Origin: an uncultured Mycoplasmatota bacterium
GTDB lineage: Bacteria > Bacillota_I > Bacilli_A > RF39 > UBA660
DNA: 64,000 nt
Reading direction: 5' to 3'
Assembly (NCBI GenBank): GCA_900549625.1
Contig: URPE01000002.1
Coordinates: forward strand, 74,428-138,427
Shown: one piece after another, positions 52,428-63,217 of the stretch
How the letters are laid out: every line of letters begins with the position of its first letter
Position numbering within the stretch: position 1 is the stretch's first letter
Position numbers and translations under genes: made by a program
Notes under the pieces: model-generated
Database searches by the model: none
Told to the model about the DNA's origin: nothing
The model's input: the letters and a program-made list of their open reading frames with translations, nothing else

Positions 52428-54867
52428 CTTTTTCTTCAGAAGTAATATTTGATTCTTCTTTTAATTCATGTTCCACAATACTAATAGTAGATACTGATTG
52501 ATTGTCTTTTAAATTAATTAACCTAACTCCCTGTGTAACTCTACCTAAAGTAGATACTTGATCTAATGGCATTCTAATTAACATACCAGTATTAGTTATA
52601 ATAACAACATCAGAATTATCCTCTACTAATTTAAAGGCCGCTATAGAACCATTTTTTTCAGTTATATTAAGAGCTTTTACTCCTTTACTTCCCCTACTAG
52701 TTTGTCTATAATCACGAACATATGTTTGTTTGCCATAACCTTTCTCTGTAACTATTAATATCTTGTTATCATCTGTTGCAATCTCAGCCCCAATACATTC
52801 AGAATCCTCTAAGTTAATGCCTCTTACACCACTGGCTGTACGTCCCATGACTCTAACACTTTCCTCATTAAATTTTACCATTCTACCAGCACTAGAGCCA
52901 AGTAAAATCATATCATTACCACCAGTTTTACGAACACTTATTAATTCATCAGAATCCCTTAAAGAAATACAAATTTTTCCGTTCGTTCTAATATTTTCAA
53001 ATTCCTCTAAAGACGTCTTTTTAACAATTCCTTTCTTGGTAACAAATAATAAATATTTTGAATTATCTTCTCTTGTTACACTTATCATTGAATTAATTGA
53101 TTCATCTTTATCAATTTGTAATAAGTTGATAACCGGTATACCCTTAGATTGACGACTATATTCAGGAATTTCATAACCTTTTAAGCGATATACCTTACCT
53201 TTATTGGTAAAGAACAATACATAATCATGTGTTGATAAGCTAAGTAAATGTTCTACGAAATCCTCTTCATTAGTTCCCATTCCTTTAACTCCAACACCAC
53301 CTCTATTTTGTGATTTAAATGTATCTATTGTCGTACGTTTAATATAGCCTTTATTAGTTAAAGCAATCATAATATTTTCTTCTGGAATTAATGATTCATC
53401 TTCAATATATTCAACCGCAGTCATATCAATATGTGTTCTACGTTCATCTGCATATTTAGCCTTAATTTCTAGAAGTTCATCACGAATAATGCCTAACACC
53501 TTCTCATCACTAGCTAAAATAGCCCGTAACTCTTCAATTCGTTTCAATAAGTCATTTAACTCATTCTCAATCTTTTCCTTCTCTAAGCCCGTTAAACGAC
53601 GTAATTTCATCTCTAAAATTGCATCACATTGAATCTCAGATAAACCAAACCTACTCATTAACGTTTCTTTAGCTAAAATATCTGTTTTACTTTCTTTAAT
53701 TATCTTTATAACTTCATCAATATTATCTAAAGCAATTTTTAAGCCTTCTAATATATGTACTCTATCCTCTGCTTTTTTCAAATCAAACTTAGTACGGCGA
53801 ATAATTACTTCTTTTTGAAAATCTATATACTTACTAATAATATCTTTAAGTCCCAAAGTTTTTGGTACACCTTGATCAATCATCAATAAAATTATACCAT
53901 ATGTTGTTTGAAAAGCCGTATGTTTATATAAATTATTTAACACAACCTGAGGATTTGCATCACGCTTCAAAGTAATTGTAATTTTAATACCATCTTTTAA
54001 ATCTGAATGATAATCACTTATTCCATCAATTACTTTATTATGAACTAATTCAGCCACTTTATTTTTTAATTCTAAAGTATTAACACCATAAGGAACCTCA
54101 TCAATAACAATTTGATAACGACCATTTTTTTCCTCAATATTGGCTTTACTTCTTATTGTTATAGTTCCTCTACCAGTTTCATAAGCTTTTTTAATACCAC
54201 TATTACCAAGAATAATTGCCCCAGTTGGAAAATCTGGACCCTTAATATATTCCATTAATCCTAAAGTATCAATATCGGGATTATTAATATAAGCAACACA
54301 TCCATCAATTACTTCGCCTAAATTATGAGGAGGAATATTTGTAGCCATACCAACTGCTATACCCATTGTACCATTTACTAAAATATTAGGAAATCTACTA
54401 GGAAGAACAACCGGCTCTTCTTCTAACTCATCAAAATTAGGTGTCATATCTACCGTATTTTTATTAATATCTCTTAATAATTCACTAGATATTTTTGCAA
54501 GTCTTGATTCAGTGTAACGCATCGCCGCGGCACCATCACCATCCATATTACCAAAGTTACCATGTCCATCAACAAGTGGATAACGATAACTAAAATCTTG
54601 TGCCATACGTACTAAAGCTTCGTATATTGATGAATCGCCATGTGGGTGAAATTTACCCATAACATCACCAACGATACGCGCTGATTTTTTATGTTGTTTA
54701 TCATTAGTATAACCAGATTGATACATTGAATATAAAATACGACGATGAACTGGTTTTAAACCATCTCTTAAATCTGGTAAAGCACGTGAGGTAATAACAC
54801 TTAAAGAATAGTTTACAAACGACGTACTAACTTCAGAAACAATATTATTTTTTTCTAATCTATCCAT
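52417..54867 (-). CDS. gyrA: DNA gyrase subunit A
   Basis: Breakage-reunion subunit of gyrase, 816 residues. Landmarks: [24 protein letters not shown] start ([20 protein letters not shown]), the quinolone-resistance region [19 protein letters not shown], the active-site Tyr in [14 protein letters not shown], and C-terminal beta-pinwheel repeats with a GyrA-box-like [11 protein letters not shown] region. The Ser of the quinolone region (GDSS) appears wild type. It follows gyrB by 9 bp and ends beside the parS array. Confidence 0.98.
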   Translation of the reverse strand: MDRLEKNNIVSEVSTSFVNYSLSVITSRALPDLRDGLKPVHRRILYSMYQSGYTNDKQHKKSARIVGDVMGKFHPHGDSSIYEALVRMAQDFSYRYPLVDGHGNFGNMDGDGAAAMRYTESRLAKISSELLRDINKNTVDMTPNFDELEEEPVVLPSRFPNILVNGTMGIAVGMATNIPPHNLGEVIDGCVAYINNPDIDTLGLMEYIKGPDFPTGAIILGNSGIKKAYETGRGTITIRSKANIEEKNGRYQIVIDEVPYGVNTLELKNKVAELVHNKVIDGISDYHSDLKDGIKITITLKRDANPQVVLNNLYKHTAFQTTYGIILLMIDQGVPKTLGLKDIISKYIDFQKEVIIRRTKFDLKKAEDRVHILEGLKIALDNIDEVIKIIKESKTDILAKETLMSRFGLSEIQCDAILEMKLRRLTGLEKEKIENELNDLLKRIEELRAILASDEKVLGIIRDELLEIKAKYADERRTHIDMTAVEYIEDESLIPEENIMIALTNKGYIKRTTIDTFKSQNRGGVGVKGMGTNEEDFVEHLLSLSTHDYVLFFTNKGKVYRLKGYEIPEYSRQSKGIPVINLLQIDKDESINSMISVTREDNSKYLLFVTKKGIVKKTSLEEFENIRTNGKICISLRDSDELISVRKTGGNDMILLGSSAGRMVKFNEESVRVMGRTASGVRGINLEDSECIGAEIATDDNKILIVTEKGYGKQTYVRDYRQTSRGSKGVKALNITEKNGSIAAFKLVEDNSDVVIITNTGMLIRMPLDQVSTLGRVTQGVRLINLKDNQSVSTISIVEHELKEESNITSEEKAEN

Positions 54868-54876
54868 AATTACCTC

Positions 54877-56799
54877 CTATATATCCAAATCTGCATATTT
54901 AGCATTCTCTTCAATAAACTTACGACGTGGTTCTACCTCTTCGCCCATTAAAGTACTAAATATTTCATCTGCCGCAATAGTATCTTCAACTGTAATTTGT
55001 CTAAGTACCCTTTTTTCTATATCCATAGTAGTCTCATATAACTCTTCAGCATCCATTTCTCCTAAACCTTTCATTCGACCTATTTCATATCTAGTATTTG
55101 GCGACAAACTAGCTATATATTCATTTTTTTCTTCTTCAGTCAAAACATATTTAATAGTCTTACCATGTTTAATACTAAATAAAGGAGGTTGAGCTGCATA
55201 AACATGTCCAGCTTCTACAATTGGTTTAAAGAAACGATAAAATAAAGTTAATAATAAAACTCTAATATGATCGCCATCAACATCGGCATCAGTCATGATA
55301 ATAATTTTATTATAACGTAATTTTTCTAAATTAAATTCATCACCAATACCAGTACCAAAAGCCGTAATAATTGTTCTAATTTCTTCATTAGATAATGCTC
55401 TATCAAGACGTGCTTTTTCAACATTAAGAATCTTACCTCTTAATGGTAGTATTGCTTGAGTCATACTATTTCTACCTTTTTTAGCAGACCCACCTGCACT
55501 ATCACCCTCGACTAAGAATATTTCACATTCAGAAGGGTCCTTGCTTTTGCAATCTGATAACTTTCCATAGAAATTAGTAACATCCAAATCCCCTTTTCTT
55601 CTAGTAAGCTCTCTTGCTTTTTTTGCGGCAAGTCTTGCTCTAGAAGCGGTCATACATTTTTCTACAATTGCCCTTGCAGCATCAGGATTTTCCATCAAGA
55701 ATCGTTCAAGCCCATTACCAAAAACGTCACTTGCTATTTTTCTTACCTCACTATTACCAAGTTTTGTTTTGGTTTGACCTTCAAACTGAGGATTAGGGTG
55801 TTTACAAGAAACAATCATAACAAGCCCTTCTCTAGTATCTTCTCCTGTTATACTATCATCATTATCTTTTAAAATTTTAGCTTGTTTAGCATAATTATTA
55901 ATTACTCTCGTTAAAGCTTGTTTAACACCATCTTCATGTGTTCCACCTTCAGTAGTGTGAATATTATTAGTAAATGAATATATTTGTGAGTTATAAGAAT
56001 CATTGTATTGCATTGCAACTTCAATTAAAATATCATCTTCTCTTCCCTCAACATAAACAACATCATCAAATATTGGTTGTTTATTTTTATTTAACATATT
56101 TACATATTCAATAATCCCACCATTATAATGGAAAATCTCTTTTCTTTCATCTTCTCTATGGTCAATTAAAGTAATTCTTATTCCTTTATTTAAAAAAGCC
56201 ATTTCTTGTAATCTTTTATGCAAAATATCCCAATTATAAATAGTTGTTTCAAAACAAGAAGGGTCTGCATGGAAAGTAACGGTTGTACCAGTTCTTTCTT
56301 GGCTACATTTATCAATAATTTTTAAAGGTTCTACTGGATGCCCACCATTTTCAAAACGCATAAAATAAACATTTCCATCACGATAAACTCTAACCTCAAG
56401 CCAATCAGATAAAGCGTTTACAACACTAGCACCAACACCATGTAAACCACCACTTACTTTGTAGCCACCGCCACCAAATTTACCACCGGCATGTAATACA
56501 GTAAAAATTGTTTCAATTGTTGATAAACCAGTTTTAGCATTAGTTCCTGTTGGCATACCACGACCATCATCTTTAACTGTAATAACATTTCCTTTACCAA
56601 TTTCAACTTCAATATCATCACAATATCCAGCTAAAGCCTCATCAACAGCATTATCAACAATTTCCCAAACTAAATGGTGTAACCCAGCTTCATTAGTATT
56701 TCCGATATACATACCTGGTCTTTTTCTAACCGCTTCAAGACCTTCTAAAACTTGAATATCATTATCACCATAATGGGTAACTTTTTCATTCTCTTCCAT
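54877..56799 (-). CDS. gyrB: DNA gyrase subunit B
   Basis: ATPase subunit of gyrase, about 640 residues: GHKL ATPase motifs ([42 protein letters not shown]), the TOPRIM motif [13 protein letters not shown] with [10 protein letters not shown], and the C-terminal [19 protein letters not shown] start it at ATG 56799, which has AGGAG 7 bp upstream; a GTG lies two codons earlier. It overlaps recF by 14 bp and runs into gyrA, as in Bacillus. Confidence 0.98.
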   Translation of the reverse strand: MEENEKVTHYGDNDIQVLEGLEAVRKRPGMYIGNTNEAGLHHLVWEIVDNAVDEALAGYCDDIEVEIGKGNVITVKDDGRGMPTGTNAKTGLSTIETIFTVLHAGGKFGGGGYKVSGGLHGVGASVVNALSDWLEVRVYRDGNVYFMRFENGGHPVEPLKIIDKCSQERTGTTVTFHADPSCFETTIYNWDILHKRLQEMAFLNKGIRITLIDHREDERKEIFHYNGGIIEYVNMLNKNKQPIFDDVVYVEGREDDILIEVAMQYNDSYNSQIYSFTNNIHTTEGGTHEDGVKQALTRVINNYAKQAKILKDNDDSITGEDTREGLVMIVSCKHPNPQFEGQTKTKLGNSEVRKIASDVFGNGLERFLMENPDAARAIVEKCMTASRARLAAKKARELTRRKGDLDVTNFYGKLSDCKSKDPSECEIFLVEGDSAGGSAKKGRNSMTQAILPLRGKILNVEKARLDRALSNEEIRTIITAFGTGIGDEFNLEKLRYNKIIIMTDADVDGDHIRVLLLTLFYRFFKPIVEAGHVYAAQPPLFSIKHGKTIKYVLTEEEKNEYIASLSPNTRYEIGRMKGLGEMDAEELYETTMDIEKRVLRQITVEDTIAADEIFSTLMGEEVEPRRKFIEENAKYADLDI

Positions 56800-57892
56800 G
56801 TTCACTCTCCTCTACAATCATTCCATCTTGAATTTTAATTTGTTTATATGAAGAATCTCTTAAATTAGAAAAAATCTTTAAATCAGTAGTTGTAATAAAT
56901 GTTTGCCACTTTGGACTTAACATCCTTAAAATATTAGTAATCTTTTCTTCATCTAATTCACTAAACAAATCATCTAAAATCAATATTGGATATACACCTT
57001 TTTTCTCTTTAAATAATTCTAATTCACTGAATTTATAAGCAATTATTGCATTCTTTTGCTGGCCTTCACTACCATAATCTTTTAAATCTTTACCATTTAA
57101 AGTAAATTTTAAATCATCAGTGTGAACTCCTAAAAGGGTTTTACCAAGCATAAGATCTTTTTTTAAATTATTTTGCATACTTAAGTATATTTCTTCTTTG
57201 GTTTTATTATCATAAAAAGAAATATATTGCATCCTTAATCCCAAACTTCCGGTTATTCTCTCATAAAAATCATTTAAATATGTATTAATGTTATCAACAT
57301 ATTCCTTTCTTTTTTCATAAACAAAATAACCCATATCTATAAGTTTATTGTTTAAAATATGCAAATAAGAAGAACCTTGATTATGATTTATAATCATTTG
57401 TTTTAAATAAGCATTTCTTTGTTTCAATAACTTATTATATTGATTTAAATAATTTAAATAAAGTGTATTCATTAACGAAATAGAAATATTTAAATTTTTC
57501 CGTCTGGTACTTGGAGTATCCTTAATAAACCTTAAATCATCAGGATGAAACAAAACAATAGCTATTTTCGAAATATAATCACTTAATTTTTGAATCTTAG
57601 TTTGATTTATCTTTACTTTCTTACCATCTTTACTAAGATAAATACGATAATTAGCCGAAAAACGGTTATTAACATTACCTTCGATCTTACAAACTGATGC
57701 ACCATCTAAAAGTAATGTCTTATCACCAGTGGTTCGAAAGCTTTTAGTTAAAGCAAGAACATATATTCCTTCTACTAAATTTGTCTTTCCCGACCCATTT
57801 TTTCCATAAATTATATTGAGGGACGAATGAAAAGACACTGATAAATTTGTATAATTTCTAAAATTCAATAACTTTAAAAATTCAATCTTCAT
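56786..57892 (-). CDS. recF: DNA replication and repair protein RecF
   Basis: SMC-like ATPase that works with RecO and RecR at gapped DNA. The 368-residue protein shows [20 protein letters not shown], Walker [17 protein letters not shown], the signature [15 protein letters not shown] and Walker [14 protein letters not shown]. Located between comK and gyrB; a terminator upstream at 57921-57954 suggests it has a separate promoter or depends on read-through. Confidence 0.97.
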   Translation of the reverse strand: MKIEFLKLLNFRNYTNLSVSFHSSLNIIYGKNGSGKTNLVEGIYVLALTKSFRTTGDKTLLLDGASVCKIEGNVNNRFSANYRIYLSKDGKKVKINQTKIQKLSDYISKIAIVLFHPDDLRFIKDTPSTRRKNLNISISLMNTLYLNYLNQYNKLLKQRNAYLKQMIINHNQGSSYLHILNNKLIDMGYFVYEKRKEYVDNINTYLNDFYERITGSLGLRMQYISFYDNKTKEEIYLSMQNNLKKDLMLGKTLLGVHTDDLKFTLNGKDLKDYGSEGQQKNAIIAYKFSELELFKEKKGVYPILILDDLFSELDEEKITNILRMLSPKWQTFITTTDLKIFSNLRDSSYKQIKIQDGMIVEESEHGRE

Positions 57893-57920
57893 ATTTTTGC
57901 CCCTTAATTTTAATTTTCAG

Positions 57921-57954
57921 AAAAAATATAGGTATAATAATACTCCTATACCTA
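57921..57954 (-). terminator. Intrinsic terminator between comK and recF
   Basis: TAGGTATA (57954-57947) pairs with TATACCTA (57936-57929), followed by TATTTTTT on the minus strand, just after the comK stop. Confidence 0.7.
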
Positions 57955-57960
57955 GATACA

Positions 57961-58440
57961 TTATACCATATCTAAGCCCTGATTAAAACGTTTTTTTGCA
58001 TTTTTTCGCCCTCTTAAAGTACTTTCTAACCGTGTCGATCGTAAAATTTGATTATCAATAACACCATATGAATAATTTAGGTATATTTTCTGTCTATTAT
58101 ATAGTTCTAAAATCAAAATATTGTTATCAACATAATAATTTTTCACCGCACTAAGTAATATCCAAGCACTTTTATTTGCCTTTGTAGATGCCGTTGGAAA
58201 AAAGATAAGTTCATTACTCTCTTCTATTATAATTGGTGCTTTATACCTAACACCAATCATGCTTTCCGTTCCTTTTCGTCTTCCCTCTAATGTACTGCCA
58301 TAAAATAAACAGCTATTTTCAATGATTTTTGTACAACTTTCATTAATAGATATAATGCCATTTTGTTCATAAACCTCCGTACAAAATTCACCAACTGGAA
58401 CCAATGCAAGTGTCCACATATGTATTATGTATTCATCCAT
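57961..58440 (-). CDS. comK: ComK-like competence transcription factor
   Basis: A 159-residue protein with the ComK family signature: CTKIIENSCLFYGSTLEGR, RKGTESMIGVRYKAPIIIEE, and SNELIFFPTAS followed by a tryptophan (WILLSAV). ComK binds the minor groove at AAAA-N5-TTTT pairs and turns on DNA-uptake genes. The place of yaaA between dnaN and recF is taken by it here. Start at ATG 58440, preceded by a run of seven G that serves as ribosome binding site; the frame is open upstream to 58524. Several of the family's late residues differ, so the target set may differ too. Confidence 0.85.
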   Translation of the reverse strand: MDEYIIHMWTLALVPVGEFCTEVYEQNGIISINESCTKIIENSCLFYGSTLEGRRKGTESMIGVRYKAPIIIEESNELIFFPTASTKANKSAWILLSAVKNYYVDNNILILELYNRQKIYLNYSYGVIDNQILRSTRLESTLRGRKNAKKRFNQGLDMV

Positions 58441-58447
58441 AAATATT

Positions 58448-58454
58448 CCCCCCC
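58448..58454 (-). promoter_or_regulatory. Poly-G ribosome binding site of comK
   Basis: A G7 run on the minus strand, 7 bp before the comK ATG, is the only purine-rich site available for ribosome binding. G-runs of this length are rare in this genome and can change length by slippage. Confidence 0.6.
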
Positions 58455-58521
58455 AAAACAATAAATTGACTCTAGAATAACATAAAGAATACGCGTTTTT
58501 TGTCGAACAAACACAAAATTG

Positions 58522-58548
58522 CAAAAAAAAAATAGCCTTTTGGCTATT
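58522..58548 (-). terminator. Intrinsic terminator after dnaN
   Basis: AATAGCC (58547-58541) pairs with GGCTATT (58537-58531), then a run of about ten T on the minus strand; overlaps the dnaN stop. Confidence 0.85.
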
Positions 58549-59665
58549 AAAAAGTTTTTATTGGTAAAATAAGTTGAATTAATGATTCATCAGTAAGTGA
58601 TTTAATAACTATTGGTTTAACATCATTATTTAAAAGAATCAAAATTTCTTCATCTTTAATTGTTTTTAAAGCATCCATCATATATTTAGCACTAAATGAA
58701 ATATCGATATTACTTTTTTCATCAGTATCAATTTGTACTTTTTCTTCAGTTTTACCAATTTCTGAAGCAAAAGAATTAATGACCATTTCCTTATTTTCTA
58801 TTTTCATTTTAATAATATTTTTGTCTTTTCCTTGTGTAAGTAATGCCGCTCTATCAACAGCTCCCATAAATTCAGCTTTTTTTGCTTGAACGATAATTTC
58901 AAATTCAGTAGGAATTAAATTTGATGTATTAGGATAATTACCAGATAAAATATTAGTTTGAAATTTCAAATTTTTGTACTCAAATAATACTCTATTATTA
59001 AATACATTCATTGATACTTCATCATCATCTACCAATATATGTTCAAGTTCAACTACGTTTTTACCAGGAATAACAATATTAACATCTACTAAACTAGGTT
59101 GTTCAAGTTTTATGTTTTTCTTAGCTAATCGATAAGAATCAGTAGCGATAACTTCCATTAAGTCACCATTTATTTTAAGATTTAAACCAGTTAATATAGG
59201 TCTTAATTCTTGACTTGATATCGCAAAGCTAGTTTGGTTTATAACTTCTTTTAAAATGTCAGCCTTGATTGTAACCGGGTCTTTATGAGTTATCAACTTA
59301 ATATTTGGATAATCATTAGGATCTAAGCAATTAAGATTATATTGGTTAAAATCAGAATAAATTTTAATTTTTAAACTATCTTGCATTTCAAAATTAATAA
59401 TATCACTTGGCATCTTTCTAATAATATCAAGAATATACTTACTACTAATAATGATAGTTCCTGTACTTTCAATATTTTTAATTAATTTACTTTCAATAAA
59501 TGATTCAATAGTAAGTTCACTATCACTAGCCATTAAAGTAAGACCATCATCTTTTAATTCAAATTTAATACCATTTAATACAGGTATAACATTTTTAGTA
59601 CTAATACCTCTTACAACATTATTTAAATTTTCTAACAATATATTTTTTTCAATTGAAAATTTCAT
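58547..59665 (-). CDS. dnaN: DNA polymerase III beta clamp
   Basis: Sliding clamp. About 372 residues with the three-fold domain pattern: MKFSIEKNILLENLNNVVRG, IPVLNGIKFELKDDGLTLMASDSEL, ATDSYRLAKKNI, and the C-terminal end PIVIKSLTDESLIQLILPIK. I start it at ATG 59665, with AGAGGG 7 bp upstream; another ATG lies two codons earlier, too close to it. It is 160 bp from dnaA, separated by AT repeats and DnaA boxes, and is followed by a strong terminator. Confidence 0.97.
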   Translation of the reverse strand: MKFSIEKNILLENLNNVVRGISTKNVIPVLNGIKFELKDDGLTLMASDSELTIESFIESKLIKNIESTGTIIISSKYILDIIRKMPSDIINFEMQDSLKIKIYSDFNQYNLNCLDPNDYPNIKLITHKDPVTIKADILKEVINQTSFAISSQELRPILTGLNLKINGDLMEVIATDSYRLAKKNIKLEQPSLVDVNIVIPGKNVVELEHILVDDDEVSMNVFNNRVLFEYKNLKFQTNILSGNYPNTSNLIPTEFEIIVQAKKAEFMGAVDRAALLTQGKDKNIIKMKIENKEMVINSFASEIGKTEEKVQIDTDEKSNIDISFSAKYMMDALKTIKDEEILILLNNDVKPIVIKSLTDESLIQLILPIKTF

Positions 59666-59679
59666 TTTCATTCCCTCTT

Positions 59680-59831
59680 TCTTATTTTATATATTATATA
59701 TTATATATTATATATTATTATTAATAATACGGTGGATAATGTGGATAACTTTTGTAAGTTACGATAAATAAAGCGTTTATTGTCATTTTTTGTCGTTGAT
59801 AACTTTCCACATTACAAAAAACTTATTCACA
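59680..59831. other. dnaN-dnaA spacer with AT repeats and DnaA boxes
   Basis: At about 59685-59727 the motif TATATTATA is repeated four times, a typical DNA-unwinding type sequence. Next to it lie DnaA boxes: GGTGGATAA at 59731-59739 (one mismatch), TGTGGATAA at 59740-59748 (perfect, minus orientation) and TTATTCACA at 59823-59831. This resembles the incC/unwinding side of the bipartite origin of B. subtilis, which also lies between dnaA and dnaN. Confidence 0.7.
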
Positions 59832-61223
59832 TTACATCTTATTCTGTATCTCCTTTATCTCTTTTTGGAGAGTCATATTTGTCTTTATATCCATAGCAAT
59901 TTTATCACAAGCGTGGATAACTGTCGAATGATCCCGTCCACCAAACTCAAGACCAATTCGGTTAAGGTTTTCCTCTGTTAGTTGTCTTGCTAAATACATA
60001 GCAATTTGCCTAGGATATGCTATATCAGCACTACGCCTCTTCCCTTTTAAATCTTCTATTCTAATATTAAAGTAGTCAGCTACTGCTTTTTGAACACCTT
60101 CAATACTATTTGTCTTATAAATGTTCTTATTAACATAATCTCCAAGTGCTTCAACTGCAAAATTTAAATCAACTTTCTCCGGCACAATCATGGCTGTATA
60201 AGCCATTAATCTATTTAAAGCCCCTTCTAAGAATCGTACGTCATTTTCACAGTTATTAGCGATATATTCAATAACATTTTCATCAATTCTCGTTGAAATA
60301 GTCATATTTTTAAGTTTAGCTCTTATAATCTTACATCGTAGTTCAAAGTCAGGTGGATAAATATCAACAGGAAGCCCCCACATAAATCGGCTTCTAAGTC
60401 GTTCTTCAAGTAATTTTAAATCATCTGGACTTCTATCAGAACTTATAATAATTTGTTTATTTGCCTGATGAAGAGCATTAAACGTGTGAAAAAACTCTTG
60501 CTGAGTCTTCTCTGCCCCAACTAAATACTGTATATCATCGATTATAAGCACGTCTACCTCACGATACTTTTTCTTAAAATCCGCGGCGACTTGTATACTA
60601 TTTTTATTTTCATTATTAATAATGTTAATATAATCATCTTTAAACATTTCACTAGTAGTATAAAGCACTTTCTTTTTAGAATGATTAACAATATAATTAC
60701 CAATCGCATGCATTAAATGGGTTTTACCAAGTCCACTTTTACCATATATAAATAAGGGGTTATGCACTTTACCAGGCTGCTCCGCCACGATCATTCCGGC
60801 TGTTTTAGCAAGTCTATTAGAATCTCCAACCATATAATTATCAAAATTTAATTCTGGTATTAAGTTAGATTCCCAAAGTTCATCAATAACGGGTACTTTC
60901 TTCTCTTCTTTAACTAGAATATTAAAGTTATCCACATTATCCACAATTTGTTTAACGTCATATAACTCATCAGTTATTTCTTCTTTCAGTAAAAATTCAA
61001 ATTCATAATTATGATTAGTAATTTTATAAAAAGCATCATCTATTAAATTATAGTAGTTAGTTGTTAGTATTCTTTTATGAATTTCCATTGGTACTTGGAT
61101 ATAAACTTTGTTATCCCTAATTTTAATTAGTTTTAAATCGTTAAACCAGGCATGAAAAGACGCAGAGTTAACCTCAGGTATTATTTCATTAAGTACAGAT
61201 TGCCAAAGATCCTTCTCGTCCAT
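59832..61223 (-). CDS. dnaA: Chromosomal replication initiator DnaA
   Basis: AAA+ initiator, 463 residues: domain I (MDEKDLWQSVLNEIIPEVNS), Walker A NPLFIYGKSGLGKTHLMHAI, Walker B DVLIIDDIQYLVG, and domain IV with the signature GGRDHSTVIHACDKI. I start it at ATG 61223, where GGGGTGG lies upstream; the frame opens 18 bp earlier. Two perfect DnaA boxes sit head to tail inside the gene (60928-60936, 60937-60945). It heads the leftward dnaA-dnaN-comK-recF-gyrBA run. Confidence 0.98.
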   Translation of the reverse strand: MDEKDLWQSVLNEIIPEVNSASFHAWFNDLKLIKIRDNKVYIQVPMEIHKRILTTNYYNLIDDAFYKITNHNYEFEFLLKEEITDELYDVKQIVDNVDNFNILVKEEKKVPVIDELWESNLIPELNFDNYMVGDSNRLAKTAGMIVAEQPGKVHNPLFIYGKSGLGKTHLMHAIGNYIVNHSKKKVLYTTSEMFKDDYINIINNENKNSIQVAADFKKKYREVDVLIIDDIQYLVGAEKTQQEFFHTFNALHQANKQIIISSDRSPDDLKLLEERLRSRFMWGLPVDIYPPDFELRCKIIRAKLKNMTISTRIDENVIEYIANNCENDVRFLEGALNRLMAYTAMIVPEKVDLNFAVEALGDYVNKNIYKTNSIEGVQKAVADYFNIRIEDLKGKRRSADIAYPRQIAMYLARQLTEENLNRIGLEFGGRDHSTVIHACDKIAMDIKTNMTLQKEIKEIQNKM

Positions 61224-61642
61224 TAAACCACCCCACTTCAACGTTAAGTCAACAATATTCTACACTTTTTTCCTATGAATGGAAAGCATAAATTTCGTAT
61301 TCACAAACTTTTCACAACTTATCAACAAAATAAGCCTTATAAAACCTAGCAAAAATACAGTTATCCACATTATCCACAAATTTTAAATGAACATAAATGT
61401 TAAAATGTGTATATAGTGTATAAAAGTTATCAACACTAGGTGCATATGTTAATAACTCATAAAAAAAGACCATAATAAAAGAAAATTTTGCTGAGTTAAA
61501 TGTTGATACTTATTCACAATTTAACCGTTTATCATGAAACTCACTATCAATTTATAAACGCTTATCCACAAAGTCTTAAATTATTAACCAAAACCAAAAA
61601 AACTACTTTTACTCCAAGACTACCAAGAATATGCGAAAAAGA
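61224..61642. other. oriC region between dnaA and rpmH
   Basis: About 420 gene-free bp with perfect or near DnaA boxes: TTATCAACA 61319-61327, TTATCCACA 61371-61379 and 61380-61388 (head to tail), TTATCAACA 61438-61446, TTATTCACA 61510-61518 and TTATCCACA 61562-61570. Gene orientation switches here, leftward on one side and rightward on the other, as expected of a bidirectional origin. Two further perfect boxes lie after rpmH (61828-61836) and inside rnpA (61984-61992). Confidence 0.88.
61257..61285 (-). promoter_or_regulatory. Promoter of dnaA
   Basis: TTTCCA (61285-61280), 17-bp spacer and TAGAAT (61262-61257) on the minus strand. The weak -35 and nearby DnaA boxes would permit DnaA autoregulation. 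Confidence 0.45.
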
Positions 61643-61672
61643 TTGACTTTTACTATTTTTTAATTATATAAT
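61643..61672 (+). promoter_or_regulatory. Promoter of rpmH-rnpA
   Basis: TTGACT (61643-61648), 18-bp spacer, TATAAT (61667-61672), ahead of the GGAGGG ribosome binding site of rpmH. Confidence 0.8.
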
Positions 61673-61701
61673 AAGGGAGCTTTAATGAAGGAGGGAAAAC
61701 T

Positions 61702-61827
61702 ATGAAAAAAGGTACATATCAACCAAATAAAAGAAGAAGAGCAAAAAAACATGGCTTCTTTGCTCGTAAAGAAACAAACATATTAAAAAACAGAAGAAAA
61801 AAAGGTCGTAAAGAACTTTGTAAATAA
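61702..61827 (+). CDS. rpmH: 50S ribosomal protein L34
   Basis: A 41-residue highly basic protein: GTYQPNKRRRAKKHGFFAR, then RRKKGRKELCK, the L34 pattern. It is slightly shorter than the usual 44 residues, because the stretch around the usual GRKVLARRR is compacted to NILKNRRKKGR. GGAGGG lies 5 bp before the ATG. First gene of the rightward rpmH-rnpA-yidC-jag run. Confidence 0.95.
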   Translation: MKKGTYQPNKRRRAKKHGFFARKETNILKNRRKKGRKELCK

Positions 61828-61870
61828 TTATCCACATTTTTTATGTGGCTTTTTATTTAATGGAGGGCAT

Positions 61871-62215
61871 ATGAAGAAAATAGAAATGATTAAAAAACAT
61901 GATGAATTTACTGATATGATAAAAAATGCATATTACCTAAAGAATCATGATATTAGTATATATATAAGGAAAAGCAAATATAGTTATCCACATTTTGGTA
62001 TTGCTGTTTGCAAAAAAATTGGTAATGCGGTAGTTAGAAACAAAGTAAAAAGAAGAATGCGTGTAATTTTAGATGAATATAAAAAAGATTTGCCGTTTAA
62101 TGAAGATTATATTATAATACTAAAAGAAAACACCAATAATTTATCTTTTGAAGAATTAAGGGATAGTTTTCAAAATTTAATCAAAAAAAGGAGAACTTAT
62201 GAAACAAAAAAATAA
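61871..62215 (+). CDS. rnpA: Ribonuclease P protein component
   Basis: Protein subunit that helps the RNase P RNA to bind precursor tRNA. The 114-residue sequence contains FGIAVCKKIGNAVVRNKVKR followed by RMR, the RNR motif of the family, and the C-terminal helix ending FQNLIKKR. Overlaps yidC by 17 bp. TGGAGGG lies before its ATG. A DnaA box (61984-61992) is embedded in the SYPHF codons. Confidence 0.95.
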   Translation: MKKIEMIKKHDEFTDMIKNAYYLKNHDISIYIRKSKYSYPHFGIAVCKKIGNAVVRNKVKRRMRVILDEYKKDLPFNEDYIIILKENTNNLSFEELRDSFQNLIKKRRTYETKK

Positions 62216-63212
62216 AATATTAGCCCTTGCCTTAATAGGGATCATTTTTCTAACAAGTGGCTGTGGTAATAACGATTACTTAAAAGATGAAAAAGGGCAA
62301 GTATTAGTGAATGAAGTGACTGGTCAAAGTGTACAAAAAAACATTTTATGTCAGCCAAAAGAAGATTCAGAATTATATAAGATATATAAAGAAAATGAAA
62401 GTCAATTAAAAACACCAGTAGATAAGTTGCCAACTTGTGAAAATTTCACATTATCATCTAATGAATACAATGGCTTATGGGAAGCATTACTAGTTAGACC
62501 GCTTGCTTTAATTATTTTAAAAGTAGGGTACTTATTTAACAATTTCGGTATCTCTGTCATGCTTATTGGTTTATTAATCCGTTTGATTTTACTACCATTT
62601 TCTCTAAAAAGTATGCGTCAATCTAATAACATGCAAAAAGCCCAACCTGAAATAGCCCGTATTGAAAAGAAATATGCTAATAAAACAGATAATGATTCCA
62701 TGATGGCAAAAAGTCAAGAAATGATGATGGTTTATCAAAAATATAAAATTAATCCTGTATCTGGGTGTGTTGTAGCTTTAATTCAAATTCCTTTATTCTT
62801 TGCTTTTCTAGCTGCAATTAATGAAGTTCCAGCTATCTTTGAGGGCACTTTGTTTGGAATGCATTTAGGTATGACACCATGGAAAGGACTAAGCCAGGGC
62901 GAATATATCTATATTGTTTTAATATTCTTAATCGTTGCAACAACATATATATCATTCAAAAACACGATGAAAAGTGGCCAAAACAATGAAATGATGAAAC
63001 AAATGAACTTTATGTTTATGTTTATGATAATAAGTATTTCTATTGCTTCATTTAGCTTGCCAACTGCTATTGCATTCTATTGGATAGTAGTAAATGGCTT
63101 TGCGGTTATTCAAAATATCATTATCAAAAAAATCCTAGATAAAGAAGAACAAAGAGATAAAAAAGTAATTGAAGTAAAACATAAAGAAAAGAAAAGCTCT
63201 AGAAAGAAGTGA
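62199..63212 (+). CDS. yidC: Membrane protein insertase YidC (lipoprotein form)
   Basis: Inserts membrane proteins together with or without Sec; Bacillus counterparts are SpoIIIJ and YqjG. The N-terminus is a lipoprotein signal with lipobox LTSGCG (Cys at about 22). Five membrane helices follow the ~70-residue outer segment; the first core helix carries LIGLLIRLILLPFSLKSMRQ with the conserved Arg of the hydrophilic groove. The C-terminus is basic (KHKEKKSSRKK), for ribosome contact. Position rnpA-yidC-jag is standard. Confidence 0.95.
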   Translation: MKQKNKILALALIGIIFLTSGCGNNDYLKDEKGQVLVNEVTGQSVQKNILCQPKEDSELYKIYKENESQLKTPVDKLPTCENFTLSSNEYNGLWEALLVRPLALIILKVGYLFNNFGISVMLIGLLIRLILLPFSLKSMRQSNNMQKAQPEIARIEKKYANKTDNDSMMAKSQEMMMVYQKYKINPVSGCVVALIQIPLFFAFLAAINEVPAIFEGTLFGMHLGMTPWKGLSQGEYIYIVLIFLIVATTYISFKNTMKSGQNNEMMKQMNFMFMFMIISISIASFSLPTAIAFYWIVVNGFAVIQNIIIKKILDKEEQRDKKVIEVKHKEKKSSRKK

Positions 63213-63217
63213 ATAAT

